Assembly (NCBI RefSeq): GCF_029193815.1
Contig: NZ_JARFVC010000003.1
Coordinates: forward strand, 62,001-126,000
DNA from: Cytobacillus sp. S13-E01
GTDB taxonomy: Bacteria > Bacillota > Bacilli > Bacillales > Bacillaceae_L
Direction of reading: 5' to 3'
DNA length: 64,000 bases
Below the pieces are notes generated by a model that ran no database searches, had not been told where the DNA came from, and worked only from the letters and a program-made list of their open reading frames with translations. Below, in pieces: positions 9,160 to 17,544 of the stretch (the first letter of the stretch is position 1; every line of letters starts with the position of its first letter). The translations under genes and the position numbers were made by a program.

Positions 9160-10155
9160 ATGAATAAAATTCGTTGGGGTGTTTTAAGCACTGCGAACAT
9201 TGCACAAACCGAATTAATTCCAGCCATTAATCGAGCAGATAATGCAGAGGTTGTTGCGATTGCAAGTAGAGGAAGTAAGGTGCATGCAGTTGCTTCGAAG
9301 TTAAATATACCAAAAGCTTATGAAAGTTATGATTCTTTAATTGAAGACCCAGAAATTGATGCGGTGTATATACCTCTTCCGAATCATTTACATAAGGAGT
9401 GGGTATTTAAGGCTGCGATACAAGGAAAGCACATTCTGTGTGAAAAACCTGTTGCGCTAAATAATGAGGAAGCAGCTGAGATGGTTCAATTTTGTCAAGA
9501 GCATAATGTGAAATTCATGGAAGCGTTCATGTATCAGTTCCATCCACAACACGAACGTGTTAGAGAAATTATTTCTTTAGGTGAAATTGGTGATGTAAAA
9601 CTAATCAAATCCAGCCACTCTTTTTATTTTGCAGAACGAGATGGAGATATTCGAATGAATAAGGATATGGGTGGTGGAAGCCTTTATGATGTTGGTTGCT
9701 ATTCCATCCATGCTATTCGTACTATATTGCAAAGTGAACCTGTTGAAGTGCATGCGTATGCTGAAATTGATCCTGCCACAAAGGTTGACACATCTGCCTA
9801 CGCTTATCTGAAACTTGCCAACGGAGTGACTGCGACTCTTGATTGTAGCTTTGAAATGGTTGGACGAACAGAATATGAGGTTATAGGTACCAAAGGAACT
9901 ATTAAAGTACCTTATGCATTTCGACCTGATTTTAATGGTGGAGTTGGCCATGTAAATGTAATAGGTAATGGGGTAACGCGTGAAGAAAAAATACATGGTG
10001 ATATTTACCGATTAGAAGTTGAGCATTTCTCTAGGGCTATATTAGAAGATGTGGCACCTTCATACTCTGGTAAATCAACAATTCAAAATATGCGTGTTAT
10101 AGATGCCTGCTATGAATCAATTAAGGCAGGCGAAAGAGTAAAAGTAAATCAATAA
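9160..10155 (+). CDS. Gfo/Idh/MocA family NAD(P)-dependent oxidoreductase
   Basis: Sugar-type dehydrogenase. The N-terminal Rossmann fold shows GVLSTANIAQTELIPAI, followed by AVYIPLPNHLH and the family hallmark EKPVAL near residue 100, then the C-terminal GFO_IDH_MocA_C domain with GGGSLYDVGCYSIHAIR. Length 331 is typical. The ribosome site AGGAGG is strong. It lies 60 bases behind xylB in the same direction and ends before a terminator, so it is probably the last gene of the xylose transcript. Some relatives are NADP-dependent xylose dehydrogenases, which fits the location, but the substrate cannot be read from sequence. Confidence 0.85.
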   Translation: MNKIRWGVLSTANIAQTELIPAINRADNAEVVAIASRGSKVHAVASKLNIPKAYESYDSLIEDPEIDAVYIPLPNHLHKEWVFKAAIQGKHILCEKPVALNNEEAAEMVQFCQEHNVKFMEAFMYQFHPQHERVREIISLGEIGDVKLIKSSHSFYFAERDGDIRMNKDMGGGSLYDVGCYSIHAIRTILQSEPVEVHAYAEIDPATKVDTSAYAYLKLANGVTATLDCSFEMVGRTEYEVIGTKGTIKVPYAFRPDFNGGVGHVNVIGNGVTREEKIHGDIYRLEVEHFSRAILEDVAPSYSGKSTIQNMRVIDACYESIKAGERVKVNQ

Positions 10156-10180
10156 ACGATAAATATATAAAGCTAAAAGT

Positions 10181-10211
10181 AGGGTTCTAATGGACCCTCT
10201 TTCTTATTTCT
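10181..10211 (+). terminator. Terminator after the oxidoreductase gene
   Basis: A seven-pair stem (AGGGTTC with GGACCCT, one G-U pair) with loop TAAT is followed by CTTTCTTATTTC. It probably ends the xylose operon and leaves the epimerase gene under separate control. Confidence 0.7.
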
Positions 10212-10287
10212 AAATCGTTTCTAATTTATCCCACGTAAAACCCCCACTGATTTAAGGTTCACTTTATGAAAGCGAGGTTTGAGTAAT

Positions 10288-11340
10288 ATGGAGGTTTTTA
10301 AGGAAAAGTTTGGATACAAAGATAATCAACCAGTTTACTTATTTAAAGTAAGGAATGAAAAGGGGTTAGAGTTATCATGTATTAATTATGGGTGCATTAT
10401 TACAAAAATTTTAGCTCCAGATCGCGATGGTAGATTAGAAAACATCGTATTAGGTTTTGATACTTTAGATCAATATGAAGATAATTCATCATTTTTTGGA
10501 GCGGTAGTCGGTCGATTCGCAGGTAGAATAAAGGACGGTAAATTTAAATTAGATAATAATGAATACCTAGTTTCACAGAACGAGAATCACAATCATTTGC
10601 ATGGAGGAAATAAAGGGTTTAGTAGAGTAGTATGGGATTCAAAGGTGATCGAAAAGGAAAATGAAGTTATTATAGAGTTTTCATATCTGAGTCCCGATGG
10701 GGAAGAAGGATATCCAGGAAATCTAAAAATTAAGGTTACGTATACATTAAACAATGAAAATGAACTTACAATCTCCTATAATGGTTTTACCGACAAAAAG
10801 ACACTACTAAATGTAACTAATCATAGCTATTTCAACTTATGTGGTAATTTAAAAAGGGATACGTTAGATCATGAATTAACAATTAATAGTAGTAGTTTTA
10901 TTGAATTGAATAAAGATTTACTTCCCACTGGAAATATACTAAGTGTAGAGGGTACAGTGTTTGACTTTAAAAAAGGAAGAAAAGTTCGTGATGGAGTCGT
11001 TTCTACCCATCCGCAAAATATATTAGCGAAAATAGGCTATGACCATCCATTTATCTTGGATTCTAATGATCAGCGAGAAATTAGGTTGGTGGATTATGAT
11101 AGCGGTCGTAAACTCATCATTGAAACGGACGAACCAGTTGTCGTTTTATACACAGGTAACAAACTAGAAAATGATTCATATCTTAGAGGTGTAAAATCGT
11201 GTAATTATTTAGGGTTGTGTTTAGAAACTCAAAGGCCTCCAGATTCAGTAAATCACCCTAATTTCGATTCAGCTATTTTGGAAGTAGGAAAAGAGTATAA
11301 TAGTAAAACAAAGTATTTATTTGGAGTAGTAGATAAATAG
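10288..11340 (+). CDS. galM: Aldose 1-epimerase (mutarotase)
   Basis: Interconverts alpha and beta anomers of aldoses such as xylose or galactose. Family features are YGCIITKILAPDRDG, GRFAGRI, the catalytic histidine region NHLHGGNKGFSR, VTNHSYFNL, and the C-terminal segment CLETQRPPDSVNHPNFDS with the catalytic-base region. The start is placed at ATG 10288 (350 residues), where AGCGAGG lies ten bases upstream; TTG 10279 is too close to that site. It follows the xylose genes in the same direction, so it likely supplies the anomer used by xylose isomerase. A strong terminator follows. Confidence 0.92.
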   Translation: MEVFKEKFGYKDNQPVYLFKVRNEKGLELSCINYGCIITKILAPDRDGRLENIVLGFDTLDQYEDNSSFFGAVVGRFAGRIKDGKFKLDNNEYLVSQNENHNHLHGGNKGFSRVVWDSKVIEKENEVIIEFSYLSPDGEEGYPGNLKIKVTYTLNNENELTISYNGFTDKKTLLNVTNHSYFNLCGNLKRDTLDHELTINSSSFIELNKDLLPTGNILSVEGTVFDFKKGRKVRDGVVSTHPQNILAKIGYDHPFILDSNDQREIRLVDYDSGRKLIIETDEPVVVLYTGNKLENDSYLRGVKSCNYLGLCLETQRPPDSVNHPNFDSAILEVGKEYNSKTKYLFGVVDK

Positions 11341-11361
11341 GTGTGAATTATAAGAGGAAGA

Positions 11362-11417
11362 TGGCTGTCCCCCAAGCTGATTAAAGCTTACATAAATGGG
11401 GGACAGTCACTTTTTTT
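11362..11417 (+). terminator. Terminator after galM
   Basis: TGGCTGTCCCCCA near 11362-11374 pairs with TGGGGGACAGTCA near 11397-11409 with one mismatch. A small AAGC/GCTT stem lies within the loop, and seven T follow. The remaining bases up to the next start (about 220, AT-rich) show no gene. Confidence 0.85.
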
Positions 11418-11647
11418 ATTAGATTTTTGTCGAATCATGTCATTGTTCTATGGTAAGATAATCTAAGATTTGCTTATCATTGTTTAAATCATTAAATATC
11501 AATTAAGACTCTATTAATTTTGTCTAACCATAGAAAGACAAGAGATTCATATTGAAATAGAACCTATCTAAGAGAGAAATAATATAAAGTTTAGTAAAAG
11601 TTTAATCAAAGTAGATTAGCTAACTACTATGTAGGGGAGTGAATGAG

Positions 11648-12385
11648 ATGAGCAAAAAAGATGAGACATTGACACAATTGGAAAGTCTATTAAAAGAGCT
11701 AAAAGCGGGAAAGGAAGAAGCCGCTACTACCACTGCACTCGGACATAAATTACCTAGTATTTCAGGGGTCTTATTTAAGCTTATATTTAAGTTTTGGGGA
11801 GTGAAAATTATCCTCTTAGCATTAGTTTTGGTTATAATAACTGCCAGTGGTCTTTGGTTGTTTTCAGGAAGTACATTTTCAAAAGAAAGAACGACCTTTG
11901 TCGAACAGGTTCAAGAATTAGCGACTCTTGCTACAGCTGAAGCCCATGTGAAGGTAATTATCGAACAACAGGATAATATGCTATTTGGAAAAGATATAGC
12001 TTTAAATATCCCAGGTACAAAGCGAGAGCTATTACTGGTCGTACCAGCAACAGTAATTGCAGGAGTAGATTTAAAAGAGATAGATTCTGCAGATATAAAG
12101 GTTGATGAGAAATCTAAAGAACTAACCATTACTCTCCCGCGAGCTGTATTTCTTCAAGATCCTGCAATTCAGATGGATAAAGTAAGAACATTTTCTGATG
12201 AAGGCTTATTTCGAGGAGAGGTAAAGTGGACTGAAGGATTTAATCTTGCTGCACAAGCACAAGAAACGATAATGGAGGAAGCAATTGAACTAGGACTCTT
12301 ACAAACCGCAGAAAAGAGTGCTGTGAAAGTCCTCAAAGAGTTTTTTAGCAATCTAGGCTACTCTGTGAATGTTTCATATAAATAA
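11648..12385 (+). CDS. DUF4230 membrane-anchored protein
   Basis: Function unknown. A short charged N-terminus (MSKKDETLTQLESLLKEL) is followed by one transmembrane helix (VKIILLALVLVIITASGLWLF, roughly residues 55-75). The extracytoplasmic domain has the DUF4230 pattern, a strand-rich first half (VQELATLATAEAHVKVIIEQ) and a helical C-terminal part. The start ATG 11648 is eight bases after AGGGGAG; GTG 11639 overlaps that site. It is monocistronic, between the galM terminator and a dispersed repeat. Confidence 0.75.
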   Translation: MSKKDETLTQLESLLKELKAGKEEAATTTALGHKLPSISGVLFKLIFKFWGVKIILLALVLVIITASGLWLFSGSTFSKERTTFVEQVQELATLATAEAHVKVIIEQQDNMLFGKDIALNIPGTKRELLLVVPATVIAGVDLKEIDSADIKVDEKSKELTITLPRAVFLQDPAIQMDKVRTFSDEGLFRGEVKWTEGFNLAAQAQETIMEEAIELGLLQTAEKSAVKVLKEFFSNLGYSVNVSYK

Positions 12386-12435
12386 AGTCACTCCAGTCTG
12401 TATTTAGCACCAATTTGGGATTAAATTTTCAAGGC

Positions 12436-12730
12436 CGGTAAGAAAGAATTTTTTACCTAGTTTTTTCGTTATTTAGGAATTTATCAAATTGTAAGGTTGT
12501 GTATAACTTCGTGTCTCTGTCTATCTACGTCTAGCTCCAGGCGCCATCGGACCTGAGGTCATAAGCCATTTCCTTTAAGAAGGAAAAACCACCTTCTTGA
12601 ATAAACCGTCTTATGCTTGACTTGCACAGGATGTGCTGATGTCGATGTTCGCCACAGGACGTGGCGGGTTTTAATCGATGCTCAGGTAAGCGGGCGCCCT
12701 GCGCTTTTCTTATTTCTAGCTCCGGGCACC
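12436..12730 (+). repeat. Dispersed GC-rich hairpin repeat, copy 1 (with insertions)
   Basis: Member of the family whose ends read TCTAGCTCCGGGCGCCATCGG and GGCGGGCGCCCTGCGCTTTT, ending in CTTA. The flank TAAGAAAG...TTTACCTAG is at 12439-12462, the left end begins near 12529 and the right end is at 12690-12712. This copy carries about 60 extra bases before the left end and an extra block (near 12617-12690) in the right arm. A second left-end start (TCTAGCTCCGGGCACC) follows at once. No gene is seen from 12386 to 12826. Confidence 0.85.
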
Positions 12731-12826
12731 AACATTGATATTTCTTGTGTTTTACACAGATTAAGAGTTTTAGTTAAGTGGGAAACTCCTTCTAGGTTAT
12801 ACCAAAAAAGGAGTTAATTTCCTATT

Positions 12827-12997
12827 TTAAATCTGTTCGGATTTACATATCTTGGATGTGGTTTTTGTAATAGCTGTTTCAATAATTATTTCTTCAATTT
12901 GAATAGGAACTTTATCATTAAGAATAGCTTTGACAATTCCACCTAGGGAACCATTTGAATGTACGGTTAACTTCTTAGATTCAATATTTGTTATCAT
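12827..12997 (-). CDS. Small hypothetical protein (56 aa)
   Basis: Reads MITNIESKKLTVHS... to ...ICKSEQI. An AGGTGGTAGG ribosome site precedes the ATG at good spacing. It starts 33 bases behind the stop of the acyl-CoA ligase on the same strand, so it may be the last cistron of the merR-ligase operon. The chain is mildly amphipathic, with no transmembrane helix, and I do not recognise a family. It could be a chance frame, but the ribosome site and operon position favour a real gene. Confidence 0.45.
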   Translation of the reverse strand: MITNIESKKLTVHSNGSLGGIVKAILNDKVPIQIEEIIIETAITKTTSKICKSEQI

Positions 12998-13030
12998 ATT
13001 TTTCCTACCACCTATGAAGGAGTTACACGC

Positions 13031-14539
13031 TTACTTTATAATAGACTTATTTCCATCTAGTTCTTTCACTCGTTGCTTTAAAATTTTTCCGCTAGCATTC
13101 CTGGGAAGAGCTTCCGCAAATGAATATTGCCTAGGGCACTTATAGTCTGCTAAATAGGAGCTAGCAAATATACGTAATTCTTCCTCTGTTACGACACCAT
13201 TTAAAACGACAACCGCCTTGACGGTTTCGCCCCATTCTTCATTCGGTATTCCAATGACACAGGATTCTAGAACCGCATCATGTCTCGCAAGTACTTCTTC
13301 AATTTCTCTTGGGTAAATATTGACGCCACCAGAGATGATCACATCTTTTTTGCGGTCAACGATGAAAACATATCCATCTTCATCCTTATACGCAATATCT
13401 CCTGTATATAACCAACCATTTTTTATTGTAGTGTTTGTTTCCTCGGGATTATTGTCATAACCAAGCATCAAGCTATCACCAGTTAAAATAATTTCACCAT
13501 ACTCATTTGGTTCTGTGTCTGTACCATCGGCATGAATGACCCTAATCTCCATATTAAGAGTTGGGTATTTTCCGATACTGCCAGCTTTAGTGAGATGTTC
13601 CTGTGGACGTAATAGAATACCGTTTGGTCCTGCTTCAGTTAAGCCGTATACTTGATAGAAGTTGTCATTTTTGAATACTTCCTTTACATGCTTATAGGAT
13701 GCTAGCGCAAGTGGTCCTCCTCCGTAAGCAAGAACGCGCATACTAGATAAGTCGTATTGCTTGATATCTGGCTCTTTTGATGACAGCAAATAGGCAACAG
13801 GAGCTGCAAATGAAAAGGTTGTTTGTTCTTGGTGAATGAGAGTTAAAAATGTTTTTGGAGCATAATCACCTATAACATGAGAAGATCCACAATACAAACC
13901 ACTCATGAAAAATGTATTTAAAGGAGCTGAATGAGAGAGTGGCATAAGTGTTAACATACGATCTTCATTTGACAGATGAAAATGAATGGATACCGCAGAA
14001 GCAATCGCTAAAATCTTTTCATGATTAAATACCACTCCTTTTGGCACGCCAGTTGTTCCAGATGTAAAAAGTATTTCGCAAACCTCTCTTGGGTCAATAG
14101 ATAAGTCGAGATTTTCTTCTGAATAAGTGGAAGCTTTATGTGTTGCTTCCTGAATGGCAACAACATGGTTAACATTGATTCTGTCTTGAACAGCGTTAAC
14201 TGTTTCTTGTAATTCTGTCTCATAGAAAATGCCAGATGCATTTGAGTTTTGTAGGATGGCAACTAATTCATTTGGAGTTAGCCGAATGTTCATTGGCATT
14301 GGTATGGCTCCAATCTTCATTAAAGAAAAGAAGGCGTAAAAGAACTGTTCATTATTCCTAGACATAACGGCCACTCTGTCACCACTTTGAACTCCTTGTT
14401 CTTGCAAATGTCTAGCAAGCTGATTGCACGTTTGATTCATTTGGGCATATGTAAGTCGATTTGAGGAAGTTATAAATGCTTCTTTCTCAGGGTATTTTCT
14501 AGCATTTCTTTCTAGCACACCATGTACTGTTAATCCCAT
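13031..14539 (-). CDS. Class I adenylate-forming acyl-CoA ligase
   Basis: Activates a carboxylic acid, probably a fatty or branched acid, to its CoA thioester through an acyl-adenylate. It carries the AMP-binding motif ILFTSGTTGVPKG, the core YGLTEAGP, the hinge YTGDIAYKDEDGYVFIVDRKKD and the C-terminal catalytic lysine in SGKILKQRVKEL. At 502 residues it is of FadD/short-chain ligase size. Its ATG overlaps the 3' end of the merR gene by ten bases, so the two are translationally coupled. Facing an acyl-CoA dehydrogenase, it probably feeds a beta-oxidation-like route; the acid is unknown. Confidence 0.88.
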   Translation of the reverse strand: MGLTVHGVLERNARKYPEKEAFITSSNRLTYAQMNQTCNQLARHLQEQGVQSGDRVAVMSRNNEQFFYAFFSLMKIGAIPMPMNIRLTPNELVAILQNSNASGIFYETELQETVNAVQDRINVNHVVAIQEATHKASTYSEENLDLSIDPREVCEILFTSGTTGVPKGVVFNHEKILAIASAVSIHFHLSNEDRMLTLMPLSHSAPLNTFFMSGLYCGSSHVIGDYAPKTFLTLIHQEQTTFSFAAPVAYLLSSKEPDIKQYDLSSMRVLAYGGGPLALASYKHVKEVFKNDNFYQVYGLTEAGPNGILLRPQEHLTKAGSIGKYPTLNMEIRVIHADGTDTEPNEYGEIILTGDSLMLGYDNNPEETNTTIKNGWLYTGDIAYKDEDGYVFIVDRKKDVIISGGVNIYPREIEEVLARHDAVLESCVIGIPNEEWGETVKAVVVLNGVVTEEELRIFASSYLADYKCPRQYSFAEALPRNASGKILKQRVKELDGNKSIIK

Positions 14540-14937
14540 TCCTTCATCTCCTCTTTATCATTTTTTTGGATATATTTATCTTTGTGAGTGATAATTTCAT
14601 CTCTTAGCATTTGTAGTTGAAGAATTTGTTCATTTATTTCTTCAAGCTTTCGATCGGCATAATCAATAATTCTTTTTTTCTCATCATCTCCTTCTGGATT
14701 AGATTCATAAAGATCAATCATATCTTTAATTTCGTGTAAGCTAAAACCCAGCTTTTTCCCACGGAGAATCATTTTTAGACGACGTCTTTCTTTATTGGTA
14801 TAGCAGCGTTGCTGGGTTAAACTACCGCGACTTTCGGAAGCTAACATGCCCACTTCCTCATAATAACGAATCGTTCGTGAGCTGATATCAAACATAGAAG
14901 CTAATTCGCTAATTGTAAAAAGATGTTCTTCCGACAT
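14530..14937 (-). CDS. MerR-family transcriptional regulator
   Basis: The 135-residue protein has a MerR winged helix at residues 5-75 (FTISELASMFDISSRTIRYYEEVGML, with R in place of the usual wing pattern GY). A long coiled-coil dimerisation helix (KKRIIDYADRKLEEINEQIL) follows, and there is no effector domain, like regulators of fatty or branched-chain acid catabolism. It precedes and overlaps the acyl-CoA ligase. A palindrome with core ACGTTAACGT at 14957-14966, just upstream of its start and at the -35 of a forward promoter, is the likely operator. The ribosome site is TTGGAGGAATAAG. Confidence 0.85.
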   Translation of the reverse strand: MSEEHLFTISELASMFDISSRTIRYYEEVGMLASESRGSLTQQRCYTNKERRRLKMILRGKKLGFSLHEIKDMIDLYESNPEGDDEKKRIIDYADRKLEEINEQILQLQMLRDEIITHKDKYIQKNDKEEMKEWD

Positions 14938-14953
14938 TTCTTATTCCTCCAAG

Positions 14954-14983
14954 TTGACGTTAACGTATACTTAGCTTTATAAT
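14954..14983 (+). promoter_or_regulatory. Promoter and probable MerR operator facing the acyl-CoA dehydrogenase
   Basis: TTGACG (14954-14959) and TATAAT (14978-14983) with an 18-base spacer form a good promoter on the plus strand. The 10-base palindrome ACGTTAACGT spans its -35 end. MerR-type regulators of acyl-CoA genes bind TTGACGTTAACGTCAA-like sites, as recalled for LiuR-type regulators. The gene it should drive begins 400 bases away because repeats lie between. Confidence 0.6.
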
Positions 14984-15012
14984 AAGTCTGAATATTATGA
15001 TTTGTCAATCAT

Positions 15013-15293
15013 AAAAGCGCAGGGCGCCCGACTATCGGCGACAAGCATAAGACAAGCCGGCTGGAAGGTTGTTCTTTACCTTCCGGACGGATTGTTCGAA
15101 GTGCGTAAGCGCCTTGGTAGAAAGGAGAAAACTGGAGACTCCGACGAAAGAAGCGTTCTTTGCTTCTGCAGGAGGAGTTGAAGTTTCTCGAGTTTCTAGG
15201 CGCTGGAGCTTGACACGCTTATACCATAGAGCCGATGGCGCCCGGAGCTAGACACCAAAACTAGGTTCAAATTTTTATGCTTTCTTATCTTTG
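15013..15293 (-). repeat. Dispersed GC-rich hairpin repeat, copy 2 (inverted, long form)
   Basis: Reads AAAAGCGCAGGGCGCCCG at the left and CGCCCGGAGCTAGACACC near 15239-15256. The interior contains about 130 extra bases compared with compact copies. It lies between the forward promoter at 14954-14983 and the acyl-CoA dehydrogenase gene. Confidence 0.85.
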
Positions 15294-15296
15294 AAC

Positions 15297-15356
15297 AAAA
15301 GCGCAAGGCGCGTGGAGCTGGACACCAAAACTAGGTGAAAATTTTATACTTTCTTA
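15297..15356 (-). repeat. Dispersed repeat, copy 3 (fragment)
   Basis: AAAAGCGCAAGGCGCGTGGAGCTGGACACC joins the two outer ends of the repeat without its interior and keeps the flank ACTAGGTGAAAATTTTATACTTTCTTA. It lies head to tail with copy 2, directly upstream of the acyl-CoA dehydrogenase ribosome site. Confidence 0.8.
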
Positions 15357-15382
15357 CATTTTAAAAATAAGGAGTGATCATT

Positions 15383-16996
15383 ATGAATGTAGCTTCCAAA
15401 GAAAATGAGACAAGAGGGCAAAACTCATACACATTTGATGAATTTTTAGAGCAGCGGGAGAATCTCGACTGGTATCGTGATGAACCATTTTTACAGAAAG
15501 CAGTGAAACATTTTCTAGGTACAGAATATGAACAAGTCCATGAAAAAATTCTCTCCTTTTCCCCAAAAGTATCTCAAGGGTGGAATCTGTTGGCAGAAAG
15601 AATTGCTAGGCCAGAAGTACGTCCATACATGCTTCATTATGATGCTTTTAATCATAGGATTGATCGAATTGTCCGCCCTCTGGAAATGCATCAGCTGGAA
15701 CAAGGGGTATTTGGAGAAGGTCTTTTTTCTAGCAAAATGACGCCTTGGGAAAGCTTTATAAAAAGAATGTTAACTCACCAATTAGGAGAAGCTGGTGTTG
15801 CGTGTCCAGTAACTTGTACTAATGGGTTAGTTGGACTGCTTGAACAATATCCAAATAATGATATTCCCGAACTACAAGAGATTTTGCAACATACAAAGGA
15901 AGGAATTAATGGAGAATATGCAATTGGAGCACAGTTCATGACAGAGATTCAAGGTGGCTCCGATTTACCTGCGAATCTATTAGAAGCGGTTCCAGATGGT
16001 AAAAATTATCGCTTATATGGAAATAAATTTTTCTGTTCAGTGGCCCATGCCGACTATTCAGTGGTAACTGCCAAGATAACAGGTTCAAATAAAGTATCAA
16101 CGTTTATTGTTCCGTCTTGGTTACCAGGTGATAAAGAGAAGGAAAAGCGAAACGGGTACGAAATCAATCGAATCAAATGGAAGCTGGGTACAGCTGAATT
16201 ACCGACTGGTGAAATTAACTATAATGGTGCCCTAGCTTATCCAGTAGGTCCAAAGGATAAAGGCATTGCAGTAGCAGTTGGAATCGTTCTTACATTATCA
16301 CGCCTTGAAATTGGTATTGCATGTGCTGGATTTATGTTAAGGGCGTCAAGGGAAGCGAATCTTTACAGCGACTTCCGTACCGTGTTTGGCAAAAAGGTAA
16401 AAGAATTTCCACTTGCAGCTAGTAAGTTAAAACTAATCGAAAATGCTGCACAACGTACAACTGCAGGGGCATTTAAAATATATGAACTGTTTTTACGTCT
16501 TGAAAAACCACTTAACCCTGGGATTAACTCGGAAGCGCCTATTGAAACTAGAAAACAATTATTTAACCTACGAGAACTTGTTCTATTACAAAAAATTTGC
16601 GCAACGAATGAGGGAGTTAAAGTATTAAATGAGGCTATATCAGTCTTTGCAGGGCATGGAGTAATGGAAGAGTTTTCAGCGCTTCCACGGATTTTCCGAG
16701 ATGTCGTGGTAAATGAACAATGGGAAGGGCCCAGAAATCTCTTACTAACACAAATCTATCGTGATCTTCAGAGAGTGACAGATTGGTATTCTCCAGCTGA
16801 ATTCGTTAGTAGTGTTCTTGAAGGAGCAGCCGATGAAACGACAAAGAAATATTCAGAGCAGCTCGAAGAATTACTGCAAAGACCAGTACTAGGAGAAGTA
16901 AGTGAAGCCTCAATGGAAGCGGCACTTGATTGGGATGCGTTTTGCAGTGAATTTTTTAAAGCGTATCAAGTGGTTGCGTTAGAGGAATTGAATTAA
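15383..16996 (+). CDS. Acyl-CoA dehydrogenase, AidB-like
   Basis: FAD enzyme that would introduce a trans-2 double bond into an acyl-CoA. At 537 residues it is longer than the common 380-residue class and resembles the AidB-type branch: motif AQFMTEIQGGSDLPANLLEA for the acyl-CoA/FAD site, the ISVFAGHGVMEEF region, and NEQWEGPRNLLLTQIYRDL near the C-terminus, where AidB has a WEG-N motif. The start ATG 15383 is eight bases after AAGGAG; GTG 15374 overlaps that site. It is divergent from the merR-ligase pair, so a joint acyl degradation role is inferred. Substrate unknown. Confidence 0.85.
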   Translation: MNVASKENETRGQNSYTFDEFLEQRENLDWYRDEPFLQKAVKHFLGTEYEQVHEKILSFSPKVSQGWNLLAERIARPEVRPYMLHYDAFNHRIDRIVRPLEMHQLEQGVFGEGLFSSKMTPWESFIKRMLTHQLGEAGVACPVTCTNGLVGLLEQYPNNDIPELQEILQHTKEGINGEYAIGAQFMTEIQGGSDLPANLLEAVPDGKNYRLYGNKFFCSVAHADYSVVTAKITGSNKVSTFIVPSWLPGDKEKEKRNGYEINRIKWKLGTAELPTGEINYNGALAYPVGPKDKGIAVAVGIVLTLSRLEIGIACAGFMLRASREANLYSDFRTVFGKKVKEFPLAASKLKLIENAAQRTTAGAFKIYELFLRLEKPLNPGINSEAPIETRKQLFNLRELVLLQKICATNEGVKVLNEAISVFAGHGVMEEFSALPRIFRDVVVNEQWEGPRNLLLTQIYRDLQRVTDWYSPAEFVSSVLEGAADETTKKYSEQLEELLQRPVLGEVSEASMEAALDWDAFCSEFFKAYQVVALEELN

Positions 16997-17099
16997 GTCA
17001 TTGGTATAGAAATAGTCCTGTCCCCGCCTGTTTAAAGATTTAACACAGTAGGGGATAGAATGTCTTTTAAAGGATAGATATTTACTTACTTTAAAAGGA

Positions 17100-17129
17100 A
17101 AATGGCATACGTCGATTCGTATGCCATTT
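17100..17129 (+). terminator. Hairpin terminator after acyl-CoA dehydrogenase
   Basis: A perfect 12-base stem (AAATGGCATACG with CGTATGCCATTT) around TCGATT, preceded by an A-rich stretch and followed by CTAATG. A second stem, CCGTTTTG/CAAAACGG (17144-17164), follows. Confidence 0.65.
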
Positions 17130-17230
17130 CTAATGTCAATTTACCGTTTTGCACCTCAAAACGGAACCCTTTAGCAAAAGAAACACCCGTTATTTTGAGG
17201 TTATTGTGGACTATTTAAGGTGTTGGAGAA

Positions 17231-17403
17231 GTGAAATTATACTTCTGCAACTTGGTGGCCTATTTGAACATGTCAAAGCCGTCTGGAACGGTCGACATCA
17301 AAGAGTTCAAAAACTCCCCAGAATATCAATTTCTAAAGGGAGCTATTTGAAGACTCATTTTTAGGTAAACAATTATTTCAAGAGGATAAAGCTGCATAGG
17401 CAA
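17231..17403 (+). pseudogene. Possible degraded small coding sequence
   Basis: After GGAG, a GTG opens VKLYFCNLVAYLNMSKPSGT and continues VDIKEFKNSPEYQFLKGAI to a TGA. A shift by one base near 17340 lets the reading go on as LFEDSFLGKQLFQEDKAA to a TAG. The amino acid composition looks coding in both parts, which suggests one small gene broken by a frameshift. I do not recognise the family. The rest of 16997-17518 shows no gene. Confidence 0.3.
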
Positions 17404-17544
17404 TTAAAATGGAATAATAGACAAGCCTTATATAACAAGGGTTTAGGCAGGATTATGAGTTAGAAAATCCTGTTTATTAAGGGTGCTAAACTCAAGTTAC
17501 TTAGTAATTGTATTTTAACTCGGGCGTACTGCGCTTTGTTTCGT

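Noticed and set aside
10225-10256. Fourth IS605-like left end (TTTATCCCACGTAAAACCCCCACT)
   Set aside because: Only short similarity, with no hairpin partner and no right end; it may be chance.
12617-12817. A 66-codon plus-strand frame
   Set aside because: It lies inside the dispersed repeat and its insertion, and similar peptides would arise from the repeat alone.
15069-15251. A 60-codon plus-strand frame
   Set aside because: It is fully within inverted repeat copy 2; no ribosome site.
17149-17364. A 71-codon plus-strand frame beginning MHLKTEPFSKRN
   Set aside because: The composition of the neighbouring frames is more protein-like. It starts inside a hairpin stem and lacks a ribosome site.
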